Shown in pieces: positions 7,667-14,129 of a DNA stretch of 19,693 nt (position 1 is the first letter of the stretch; every line of letters begins with the position of its first letter). This DNA is from Nitrospirae bacterium CG1_02_44_142 (lineage in GTDB: Bacteria > Nitrospirota > Thermodesulfovibrionia > Thermodesulfovibrionales > UBA1546), in NCBI GenBank assembly GCA_001871685.1, contig MNVK01000015.1, positions 1-19,693 on the forward strand. The letters run 5' to 3'. A model generated the notes under the pieces. That model made no database searches, was not told the origin of the DNA, and was given only the letters and a program-made list of their open reading frames with translations. Position numbers and translations under genes: made by a program.

Positions 7667-9071
7667 AAAGATTCTGATAATTGATGATGAGCCGGCTGTT
7701 ATAGATGCCGTGTCTGAAAATTTAAAAGCTGAAGGATACGAAATACTATCCGCTAAAAACGGCAAGGAAGGGCTGGAATTATTTCATAAGAAAAAACCTG
7801 TTATAACTATTTTGGACTTAAAAATGCCTGTCATGGACGGCATTGAATTCATGGAACGCATAAAATTATCGGCTTCTGATTTATGTTCGGTTATTGTTAT
7901 GACAGGTTACGGTAATGACGAAGATATGAAGAGATGTTTTGAGCTTGGAGCAGGCGCTTTTCTCAGAAAACCGGTCAATTTTTATGAGCTTAAAGGAATA
8001 ATAAAAAATTGTATAGAGTTAAAGCAGGCGCAATGGGCATTGGTGGATATAATCACCGAGCGGAAGCAGACGGAAGATGCGTTAAGGAGAAGCGAAGAAA
8101 AATTTTTGAGCATGCTTTCCAATATTCACGGTATGATTTACCGGGGCAACAGTGATTGGACTGTGGAAGTAATTTCAAACAGCGAACAAATCTGTGGTTA
8201 TACGGCTCAGGAATTTCAGTCACAAAAAATAAACTGGCTTCATATTATCCATTCTGATGATAGGAACAGGATTCTTTCAGCAGCAGCAAAACTGATGAAA
8301 GGCCCCGTCTCACTCCAACAGGAGTATAGAATAACAGATAAAAAAGGCGGCCTTCGTTATGTTTTAGATAGTAAGAAGTCATTTTTTACGGAGGGCGGGG
8401 AATTTCTCGGAGTGGATGGAATTGTCTTTGACATCACCGAACGCAAGAAGACTGAAATGGCTTTGATAGAAGCGAAAAAGACTGCCGATGAAGCAAATAG
8501 GGTAAAGTCTGAGTTTCTTGCGAACATGAGCCATGAACTGACGACCCCCCTTAATTCCGTCATCGGGTTTTCACAGATTCTTCAGGATGGATTATACGGA
8601 GAATTAAACGTAAAACAAAAAGAGTATGTGTCCGACATCCTGAACAGCGGTCAGCATCTGCTTCATCTTATCACTGATATGATAGACCTTTCACAGGCGA
8701 CTTACGGCGGTAAGGAGCTTAAACTTAGCAGATTTCTTCTTAAAGATATGCTGAAATCATCCACCACAGCATTTAATGAAGAGGCTATGAAGCATAATCT
8801 GAAATTAAGCCTTGATATTGAGCCGGAGGCAGACATAGAGATAGAAGCGGATTCAGGGAAACTGGGTCAGATAATGTTCAACCTGCTCTCAAATGCAGTG
8901 AAGTTCACGCCGGAGGGAGGAAGCGTGCGGGTCTCTGCCAGACGATGCAAGATGCAGGATACAGGATACAAGATAGAGGATACCCCCCTCAGTCCCCCAT
9001 TGGCAAGGGGGGAAGTTAAAGGGGGTCTACATCGTGAATCATGCATCGGCATCCTGACGGTAATTTTGTAG
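7659..9071 (+). CDS. REC-PAS histidine kinase, ATPase domain interrupted by frameshift
   Basis: Cytoplasmic hybrid kinase, 470 residues as it stands. REC (about 1-118, phosphoacceptor Asp53), a short helical linker, PAS/PAC (about 140-262), HisKA with His292 in MSHELTTPLNS (Thr where most kinases have Arg), then the HATPase N-box with Asn412. The HisKA and N-box parts are closely similar to the kinase at 5290, so the two are paralogues. After SVRVSARR the frame enters a 7-base tandem repeat and a C/G-rich palindrome. It reads 43 unrelated residues and stops at 9069-9071, before the DTGIGI and GTGVGL ATP-lid motifs. Those motifs continue in another frame from 9041. As it stands the product could receive phosphate on REC and sense through PAS, but could not bind ATP properly. 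It is probably a broken gene, unless programmed or sequencing frameshifting restores it. Confidence 0.85.
   Translation: MDKKILIIDDEPAVIDAVSENLKAEGYEILSAKNGKEGLELFHKKKPVITILDLKMPVMDGIEFMERIKLSASDLCSVIVMTGYGNDEDMKRCFELGAGAFLRKPVNFYELKGIIKNCIELKQAQWALVDIITERKQTEDALRRSEEKFLSMLSNIHGMIYRGNSDWTVEVISNSEQICGYTAQEFQSQKINWLHIIHSDDRNRILSAAAKLMKGPVSLQQEYRITDKKGGLRYVLDSKKSFFTEGGEFLGVDGIVFDITERKKTEMALIEAKKTADEANRVKSEFLANMSHELTTPLNSVIGFSQILQDGLYGELNVKQKEYVSDILNSGQHLLHLITDMIDLSQATYGGKELKLSRFLLKDMLKSSTTAFNEEAMKHNLKLSLDIEPEADIEIEADSGKLGQIMFNLLSNAVKFTPEGGSVRVSARRCKMQDTGYKIEDTPLSPPLARGEVKGGLHRESCIGILTVIL
8944..8982. repeat. 7-base tandem repeat GATRCAR in second kinase
   Basis: Successive heptamers GATGCAA, GATGCAG, GATACAG, GATACAA, GATAGAG and a final GATA directly precede palindrome copy B. 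Related words appear inverted downstream (GCATC words at about 9043-9054), so this repeat and the palindrome may form one composite insertion. Confidence 0.75.
8982..9026. repeat. coding palindromic element, copy B (in second histidine kinase)
   Basis: C/G-rich palindrome: C6 and C5 runs on the left and G6 and G5 runs on the right, around a central ATTGGCAA. In the kinase frame it encodes TPLSPPLARGEVKGG, the same type of peptide as copies A and C. It lies in the same loop of the HATPase domain as copy A does in the first kinase, but here the surrounding segment breaks the reading frame. Confidence 0.8.
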
Positions 9072-9313
9072 AAATTACCGTGGAAGACACCGGCATCGGC
9101 ATTAAACCCGAAGACTTGCTGCATATTTTTACTGAAATCGGGCAGCGGGAATCTCCTTACACAAAAAAATACAGCGGCACAGGCGTGGGCCTGAATTTGA
9201 CTAAAAAATTAGTTGAGCTTCTTGGCGGCAGGATATGGGTAGAGAGCGAATACGGAAAGGGGAGCAAATTTATGTTTGTGATACCGATAAGACAGAGGAG
9301 GTTTTATGCCTAA
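9041..9313 (+). pseudogene. C-terminal half of the HATPase domain of the second kinase
   Basis: Remaining part of the frameshifted kinase, 90 residues in a different frame: GNFVEITVEDTGIGIKPED, then GTGVGLNLTKKLVELLGG and WVESEYGKGS. These are the D-box and G-box that the upstream piece lacks. The open frame begins only after a TGA at 9035-9037. The ATG at 9041 has no Shine-Dalgarno sequence within a useful distance, so independent translation is doubtful. Its stop overlaps the next receiver gene by 8 bases, as expected of an intact operon member before the disruption. The sequence is well conserved, so the break looks recent, or else it is an assembly error. Confidence 0.8.
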
Positions 9314-9677
9314 GATTTTAATTGTTGAAGACAATGAAAAAAACCGCAGGATGATGAGAGATATTCTGACATATCATGGTTATGAGATTATAGAGGCGGA
9401 AAACGGAGAAGAGGCGATAAAGATGGCAAAGGAGTTCAATCCTGAGCTGATACTTATGGATATGCAGATGCCTGTTATGGATGGGTTTGCCGCCACTTCC
9501 ATTCTTAAAAACGACCCTGAAACAAGGCGCATAAAGATTATTGCCGTAACGTCCTTTGCCATGGTAGGCGACAAGGAGAAGATACTTCAGGCAGGGGCTG
9601 ATGATTATATTTCCAAGCCCCTGAACACACGGGAGCTTCCGGAAAGGGTGAGAAAAATATTGGAGGAGGTTTTATGA
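9306..9677 (+). CDS. single-domain response regulator (DivK-like REC)
   Basis: 123-residue receiver with Asp9 in the acidic pocket, phosphoacceptor Asp52 (LILMDMQMP), Thr82 and the KPL lysine near residue 104. The GADDYISKPLN ending is typical of DivK-like or hybrid-derived receivers. There is no output domain. A strong AGAGGAGG precedes the ATG. It overlaps the kinase fragment upstream by 8 bases and the REC/HD-GYP gene downstream by 4 (ATGA), so it belongs to the same transcript. It likely carries phosphate between the kinases and the HD-GYP protein; that is inferred from context only. Confidence 0.92.
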   Translation: MPKILIVEDNEKNRRMMRDILTYHGYEIIEAENGEEAIKMAKEFNPELILMDMQMPVMDGFAATSILKNDPETRRIKIIAVTSFAMVGDKEKILQAGADDYISKPLNTRELPERVRKILEEVL

Positions 9678-11194
9678 ACATGCAAAAACCGCGAATTCTT
9701 TGCGTGGACGATGAGCCTGCAAATCTAAAGCTCCTTGAGGCGCTGCTTGCGCCGCGAGGCTATGAGGTGATTAAGGCAACAGACGGCAAAGAGGCGCTGG
9801 AAAAGCTTAATGAGCAGGGCATGGATATTGTGCTTCTTGATGTGATGATGCCGGAGATTAACGGCTTTGAGGTCTGCAAAAAGATAAAAGAAGACAACCG
9901 CTACAGGCATATCCCTGTTGTTATGATAACGGCTTTGAGGTCCAGGGAAGACAGGATAAAAGGCATTGAGGCAGGCGCAGAGGATTTCATATCCAAGCCC
10001 TTTGACCATGGCGAGGTATTAGCCAGAATAAAGATGCTGCTTAAGATTAAAAACCTTAATGACAGGCTGAACCTGGCATATGATAATATCAATCACCTGA
10101 CGGACTTTGGCGAGAAAATGATAGCGTCCTTTGACACTCTGAATTACGATTTGATTTTTAGTTTTGAAAAGGTTATAGAACAGATTATCAGAAAGAAAGA
10201 TGAGGAAGCATGGAAACCCGAGATGGTTGTTTTGAGGGTTTCCGGCGGAGGGCTGACCTCTGAATTGATTAAGTATGAATTCAGCAATAGCTCGCTTAAG
10301 AAGGTTTCTTATAAAGAGGGTTTTCATCGTTGTCTGGTTGATGCTGAAGACAGCAGGCCGCTTATGTTTGCTAATAAAATTGACCTTGAAGAGCCGGCGC
10401 ATCAGCCGCATGTCAAACTATTCAAGTCTCTCGGCATAGATGTTCAAAATTATGTTTGCTACAGCAGTCCGTCCCTCTGCATTCATGCAGTCAATTACGG
10501 CTGGGGTGTTTCCTCGTATGACGCTGCGGTTTTAAACAGCCTTGTTATGCAGAGTTTGTTTCTCAGGTCCTTATCAGGCCAGGTCCGAGAGACTGAAGAC
10601 GCCTTTGCATATACTGTTCATGCCCTTGCAAGGGCTTCGGAGGCAAATGACGAAGATACGGGCAATCACATTATTAGAGTCGGCGAGTATTGTGCGCTTA
10701 TTTCCAAACAACTCGGAATGCCTGAAAACTTTATGAACATCATACATCTGCAGGCGCAGATGCACGATGTCGGGAAGATTCATACGCCTGCCGGCATCCT
10801 TAAAAAACCCGGCAAGCTGACACCTGAAGAATTTGAAGAGATGAAGAGACATACGATATACGGCGGAACAATACTGGGCGAGCACGTGAGGCTTATGCTG
10901 GCAAAGGAAATCGCCCTTTCACATCACGAGCGATGGGACGGCAGCGGTTATCCGCATGGACTAAAAGGCGAGCAGATACCGCTCTCAGGGAGGATGTTAA
11001 ACATCGCAGACCAGTATGACGCTTTAAGAAATGCCCGTGTATATAAGCCTGCCTTTGACCACCAGACTGCCTGCAAAATCATCACAGAGGGCGACGGAAG
11101 GACCATGCCGCATCACTTTGACCCGAGTGTGCTTCAGGCATTCAAGGAAACAGCCTCTCAGTTTGAAGATGTTTATGAAAGATTAAAAGGATAA
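9674..11194 (+). CDS. response regulator with HD-GYP cyclic-di-GMP phosphodiesterase domain
   Basis: 506-residue output protein of the operon. REC (about 1-125; Asp12-Asp13 pocket, phosphoacceptor Asp56), a 180-residue middle region without a motif I recognise (about 130-310), then HD-GYP (about 312-500). The metal-binding HD pair is His364-Asp365 in MHDVGKI. A further SHHERWDGSGYP segment contains the GYP signature at 425-427, and NIADQYDAL is also present. HD-GYP domains hydrolyse cyclic-di-GMP, so phosphorylation of the REC would be expected to adjust local or global c-di-GMP and hence motility or biofilm. The start ATG overlaps the upstream stop and has GGAGGAGG just before it; a second ATG two codons later is also possible. 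Confidence 0.93.
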   Translation: MNMQKPRILCVDDEPANLKLLEALLAPRGYEVIKATDGKEALEKLNEQGMDIVLLDVMMPEINGFEVCKKIKEDNRYRHIPVVMITALRSREDRIKGIEAGAEDFISKPFDHGEVLARIKMLLKIKNLNDRLNLAYDNINHLTDFGEKMIASFDTLNYDLIFSFEKVIEQIIRKKDEEAWKPEMVVLRVSGGGLTSELIKYEFSNSSLKKVSYKEGFHRCLVDAEDSRPLMFANKIDLEEPAHQPHVKLFKSLGIDVQNYVCYSSPSLCIHAVNYGWGVSSYDAAVLNSLVMQSLFLRSLSGQVRETEDAFAYTVHALARASEANDEDTGNHIIRVGEYCALISKQLGMPENFMNIIHLQAQMHDVGKIHTPAGILKKPGKLTPEEFEEMKRHTIYGGTILGEHVRLMLAKEIALSHHERWDGSGYPHGLKGEQIPLSGRMLNIADQYDALRNARVYKPAFDHQTACKIITEGDGRTMPHHFDPSVLQAFKETASQFEDVYERLKG

Positions 11195-11215
11195 GTCGTA
11201 GTAGCCACGACTTAT
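11191..11215. repeat. palindrome containing both stop codons of convergent genes
   Basis: ATAAGTCGT (11191-11199) and ACGACTTAT (11207-11215) form a perfect 9-bp stem with a 7-base loop. The left arm contains the TAA of the HD-GYP gene. The right arm contains the TAA of the opposite-strand 64-residue gene. It may act as a bidirectional transcript end, but no U-run follows. Confidence 0.6.
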
Positions 11216-11406
11216 GCGGACATGACGTATTGTTCTATTGCCTTAACCCTTTTGATAAGCGTCTTTGAACTTTTATTAGTCTGAATATCTCTTTTGAGTT
11301 CCTCTAACTGGTATTCTATGTCAAGTTTGATTTTTTCTTCCAGAAATGAGCATCTGAATTCCTCGGAAGAAAACTGTTTTTTAAAGTATTTTTCCGCAAT
11401 ATTCAT
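11212..11406 (-). CDS. small hypothetical protein, 64 residues
   Basis: Charged, probably helical protein with no cysteine cluster, signal peptide or membrane segment. It looks genuine because AGGTG sits 5 bases before the ATG and it is the only open frame in a stretch that otherwise lacks a gene. The pattern EEFRxxFLEEKIKLDIEYQLEELKRDI resembles the helical N-terminal extension of some XRE-type antitoxins, but there is no helix-turn-helix and no toxin partner beside it, so this is only a hint. It lies 56 bases downstream of psd on the same strand and may be co-transcribed. Its stop codon is inside the palindrome at 11191-11215. Confidence 0.6.
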   Translation of the reverse strand: MNIAEKYFKKQFSSEEFRCSFLEEKIKLDIEYQLEELKRDIQTNKSSKTLIKRVKAIEQYVMSA

Positions 11407-11462
11407 TTTTCACCTCTCCATAACTTGCGAATCATTTTTGCCTTTACAATCTCAATCAGAGT

Positions 11463-12140
11463 TTAATTCTTAATAACTCCTATCACAGTCTCTCCTGCTT
11501 TTACCTTATCGCCTAATTTTACCTTAATGGCGGTATCTTTTGGGAGATACACATCAAGCCTTGAACTGAACTTGATAATCCCGTATCTTTCCCCACGCTT
11601 TAAGCTGTCGCCGGTATTTGCCCTGCATACCGCCCTTCGTGCAATATAGCCTGCAACCTGACGGACAAGTATAGCGCCGTATTTTGTATCCAGCGTCAGC
11701 TCAATATTTTCATTTTTGAATGACGCCCCGTCTTTATATGCAGCTATGAATTTCCCCTTATTGTGCTGTATGTTTTTGATTTTTCCGTCGCAGGGCGCGC
11801 GGTTCACATGCACATTGAAGGGCGACATGAAAATGCTTATTTCAATAAATCCCCTGTCAGTGTCTTTCATCCCCCCTTCGCCCCCCCTTAGTAAGGGGGG
11901 GATGGGGGGGTGAGTGTCTTTGCCAACATCTTTTATCAATATAACCTTGCCGTCAGCAGGGGATACAAAAATATTATCTCCTTCAGGTATCTGTCTTTCA
12001 GGGTCCCTGAAGAAGTAAACCATGAAAACGGTGATAACGAATGGCGCTATTACCATCCATTTTCCACCTAATAATAAAGCAACAATTGTTGTGGCGGCAA
12101 AAATTATTATATAGGGATAACCCTCAGATGCGAGTTTCAC
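11463..12140 (-). CDS. psd: phosphatidylserine decarboxylase proenzyme
   Basis: Membrane-associated, self-processing enzyme that decarboxylates phosphatidylserine to phosphatidylethanolamine. Two hydrophobic segments lie near the N terminus (about 10-43), with FFRDPERQIP and FMSPFNVHVNRAP downstream. The pyruvoyl-forming site is KFSSRLDVYLP, with Ser193 as the expected modified residue. Short Psd proteins usually have Gly-Ser at the cleavage site, and here the Gly is Ser (codon AGT). An extra 18-residue stretch near residues 75-92 (HPPIPPLLRGGEGG and flanks) comes from a palindromic element and is in frame; without it the protein would be about 207 residues, close to the short-form norm. The start is GTG overlapping the ilvC stop as GTGA, so translation is coupled. 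Confidence 0.92.
   Translation of the reverse strand: MKLASEGYPYIIIFAATTIVALLLGGKWMVIAPFVITVFMVYFFRDPERQIPEGDNIFVSPADGKVILIKDVGKDTHPPIPPLLRGGEGGMKDTDRGFIEISIFMSPFNVHVNRAPCDGKIKNIQHNKGKFIAAYKDGASFKNENIELTLDTKYGAILVRQVAGYIARRAVCRANTGDSLKRGERYGIIKFSSRLDVYLPKDTAIKVKLGDKVKAGETVIGVIKN
11868..11912. repeat. coding palindromic element, copy C (in psd), with flanking direct repeats
   Basis: C/G-rich palindrome. CCCCCCCTTA (11881-11890) pairs perfectly with TAAGGGGGGG (from 11892), and outer C6/G7 runs extend the stem. It is flanked by exact 9-bp direct repeats AGTGTCTTT at 11859-11867 and 11913-11921, seen in the protein as a duplicated KDT. One repeat plus the element is 54 bp, exactly 18 codons, so the psd frame survives. 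On the psd strand it encodes HPPIPPLLRGGEGG. Confidence 0.85.
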
Positions 12141-13153
12141 GCCTTTGACTTATCTACGAGTTTGCCTTTTTTAAGCCACGGCATCATCGCCCTGAGTTTT
12201 CCTCCGACCTCTTCTATCTGATGTTCTGCGCCCTTTTTTGTCAGAGCATTGAATACAGGCTTGTTTACCTTGCACTCAAGCAGCCATTCCCTTGCAAATA
12301 CGCCGTCCTGTATCTCCGTGAGTATCTTTTTCATTTCTTTCTTTGTATCTTCAGTGATAACCCTCGGGCCTCTTGTAATATCGCCGTACTGAGCCGTGTT
12401 GCTTATGGAGTATCTCATGTTGGATATGCCGCCTTCGTAGATGAGGTCAACTATAAGTTTCACCTCATGGAGGCACTCAAAGTATGCCATTTCAGGCGCA
12501 TAGCCAGCTTCTACAAGGGTTTCAAAACCAGCCTGAATGAGGGATGTCAGCCCTCCGCAGAGAACAACCTGCTCTCCGAACAGGTCTGTCTCTGTCTCTT
12601 CCCTGAAAGACGTCTCAATTATACCGGCCTTTCCTCCCCCTATTGCCGATGCGTATGCAAGGGCTATGTCTTTTGTATTTTTTGAGGGGTCCTGATAAAT
12701 TGCTATGAGACACGGGACGCCGCTTCCCTTTGTGTATTCGGAACGAACAAGATGTCCCGGGCCTTTAGGCGCGGCCATGAAGACATTGGCGTCCGCAGGA
12801 GGCGCTATCTGTCCGAAGTGAATATTAAAGCCGTGTGCAAATGCAAGATAAACGCCTTTTTTCATATTCGGAGCAATCTCGTTTTTATAGACATCAGCTT
12901 GAAACTCATCGGGAAGAAGTATCATTATCACATCGGCTATTTTAGCCGCTGCCGCAGGGGTCATGACTTTGAATCCAGCCTTTTCAGCCTTATCCCATGA
13001 ACTCCCGCTTCTTCCTGCAACAATGACGTCCATGCCGCTTTCCTTGAGGTTATTTGCATGGGCGTGTCCCTGGCTCCCGTATCCTACCACTGCTACTGTT
13101 TTGTTTTTGAGAGCGCTCAACTTTGCATCTTTATCATAATAAACCTTAACCAT
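12137..13153 (-). CDS. ilvC: ketol-acid reductoisomerase (NADP-dependent, class I)
   Basis: Second common step of valine, isoleucine and leucine synthesis: alkyl migration and NADPH reduction of acetolactate or acetohydroxybutyrate. The N-terminal Rossmann domain has VVGYGSQGHAHANNLKESG (about residues 22-40) and a basic/serine loop AGRSGSS that suits NADPH. AFAHGFNIHFG and APKGPGHLVR follow. The C-terminal knotted domain (about 183-330) includes the metal-binding region DLFGEQVVLCGG and LIVDLIYEGG. The 338-residue length is standard for the short form. GGAGGGA precedes the ATG. It is the first gene of the leftward unit ilvC-psd, and ilvBN would normally lie upstream but is absent, because a divergent housekeeping block begins 120 bases away. 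Confidence 0.97.
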   Translation of the reverse strand: MVKVYYDKDAKLSALKNKTVAVVGYGSQGHAHANNLKESGMDVIVAGRSGSSWDKAEKAGFKVMTPAAAAKIADVIMILLPDEFQADVYKNEIAPNMKKGVYLAFAHGFNIHFGQIAPPADANVFMAAPKGPGHLVRSEYTKGSGVPCLIAIYQDPSKNTKDIALAYASAIGGGKAGIIETSFREETETDLFGEQVVLCGGLTSLIQAGFETLVEAGYAPEMAYFECLHEVKLIVDLIYEGGISNMRYSISNTAQYGDITRGPRVITEDTKKEMKKILTEIQDGVFAREWLLECKVNKPVFNALTKKGAEHQIEEVGGKLRAMMPWLKKGKLVDKSKA

Positions 13154-13187
13154 AAGTCCCTCCCTTGAGAATTGAAATTTGTTTCGT

Positions 13188-13193
13188 ATTATA
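13188..13193 (-). promoter_or_regulatory. possible -10 box for ilvC
   Basis: On the minus strand this reads TATAAT, about 35 bases upstream of the ilvC start. I see no convincing -35 element at the right distance, so this is weak. No leader peptide or T-box-like structure is apparent in the 120-bp divergent spacer. Confidence 0.3.
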
Positions 13194-13234
13194 TTACATA
13201 TCTATAAATTTTTGCTATTGAAAAAAAGAAATAT

Positions 13235-13263
13235 TTGACTTTATGTGAGGAGTATTTTATATT
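13235..13263 (+). promoter_or_regulatory. sigma-70-type promoter for the yicC-remA-gmk-rpoZ-coaBC unit
   Basis: TTGACT (13235-13240), a 17-base spacer and TATATT (13258-13263). Transcription would start at about 13270, only a few bases before the yicC ATG at 13274. That ATG has no Shine-Dalgarno sequence and an in-frame TAG three codons upstream, so the first message may be almost leaderless. Confidence 0.6.
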
Positions 13264-13273
13264 TTAGCTTGCC

Positions 13274-14122
13274 ATGATTCAGAGTATGACAGGATTCGGC
13301 GCATCCGAAAAAAACATTTTCAGGGTGGAGATTCGTTCTCTTAACCACCGCTTTGCGGATATTTCAATGAAACTTCCTCCGTTATTAAGCAAACATGAGA
13401 TTCCCATGAGAAAGATGCTTAAGGAAAAGTTTGCAAGAGGCAAGATTGATGTTTCAGTTTCAATAATCGGGGATAGCAAGGCAGGGTTTAAACTCAATGC
13501 TGAACTCGCTAAGGAGATATATAAACGCCTTGAGGCATTGCGGTCTGAACTGTCAATTCCGGGCGCTGTAGATATTCAGACACTTTTGAATTATAGGGAG
13601 CTTTTCACTGTAGAGAGGCAGGAATGCGACAGCGGTTTGTTGTATGCCGCATTTAAGGAGGCAATGGAACAGCTTGAAAAGCTGAGAAGCGAAGAAGGAA
13701 AAATAATATCAGAAGATATTTCTAATATGGCGGGTAAAGTGGAATCTCTCAACAAAGACCTTATATCCCTCATTCCTGATGTTATTTCGGATTATAAAAT
13801 TAAATTTCATGAAAGGCTGAGGGAGATTCTTAACGGAGTGGGATATGACAAGGACAGGATGCTTCAGGAGGTTGCCATTATTATTGAAAAGAGCGATATA
13901 ACAGAAGAGTTGACCAGGATAGATACCCATATAAAGCAGTTCAGAAAAATTCTTAAGAGTGGTGATATAATAGGCAAACAACTGGATTTCTTGCTGCAGG
14001 AACTAAACAGGGAAGCAAATACTGCCGCATCAAAGGCAGGCGATTACAGAATCGCAAATATCATAATAGAGATGAAGAGTGAGATAGAAAAAATGAGAGA
14101 ACAGGTGCAGAATATACAGTGA
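13274..14122 (+). CDS. yicC: YicC family protein (endoribonuclease)
   Basis: 282 residues, complete. The N terminus MIQSMTGFG and the C terminus (ELNREANTAASKAGDYRI followed by MREQVQNIQ) are the hallmark ends of the YicC/YloC family; the C-terminal part is DUF1732. Family members are ring-forming endoribonucleases linked to RNA turnover. The M1 start is favoured by the conserved first residues; an in-frame stop lies immediately upstream. It heads a conserved block with remA, gmk and rpoZ, an arrangement known from Firmicutes and several anaerobic Gram-negative groups. Confidence 0.93.
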   Translation: MIQSMTGFGASEKNIFRVEIRSLNHRFADISMKLPPLLSKHEIPMRKMLKEKFARGKIDVSVSIIGDSKAGFKLNAELAKEIYKRLEALRSELSIPGAVDIQTLLNYRELFTVERQECDSGLLYAAFKEAMEQLEKLRSEEGKIISEDISNMAGKVESLNKDLISLIPDVISDYKIKFHERLREILNGVGYDKDRMLQEVAIIIEKSDITEELTRIDTHIKQFRKILKSGDIIGKQLDFLLQELNREANTAASKAGDYRIANIIIEMKSEIEKMREQVQNIQ

Positions 14123-14129
14123 ACAGTGT

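Noticed and set aside
8982..9026. Homopolymer sequencing error as the sole cause of the kinase frameshift
   Set aside because: Adding or removing a base in these C/G runs leads into TGA at 9035-9037 in the required frame, so it cannot by itself restore the protein.
6933..11921. CRISPR-like repeats
   Set aside because: The three palindromes are kilobases apart, imperfect and inside genes; no regular spacers and no cas genes.
13154..13273. Attenuator or riboswitch upstream of ilvC
   Set aside because: The divergent spacer is only 120 bases, AT-rich, without a leader peptide, T-box motif or terminator stem.
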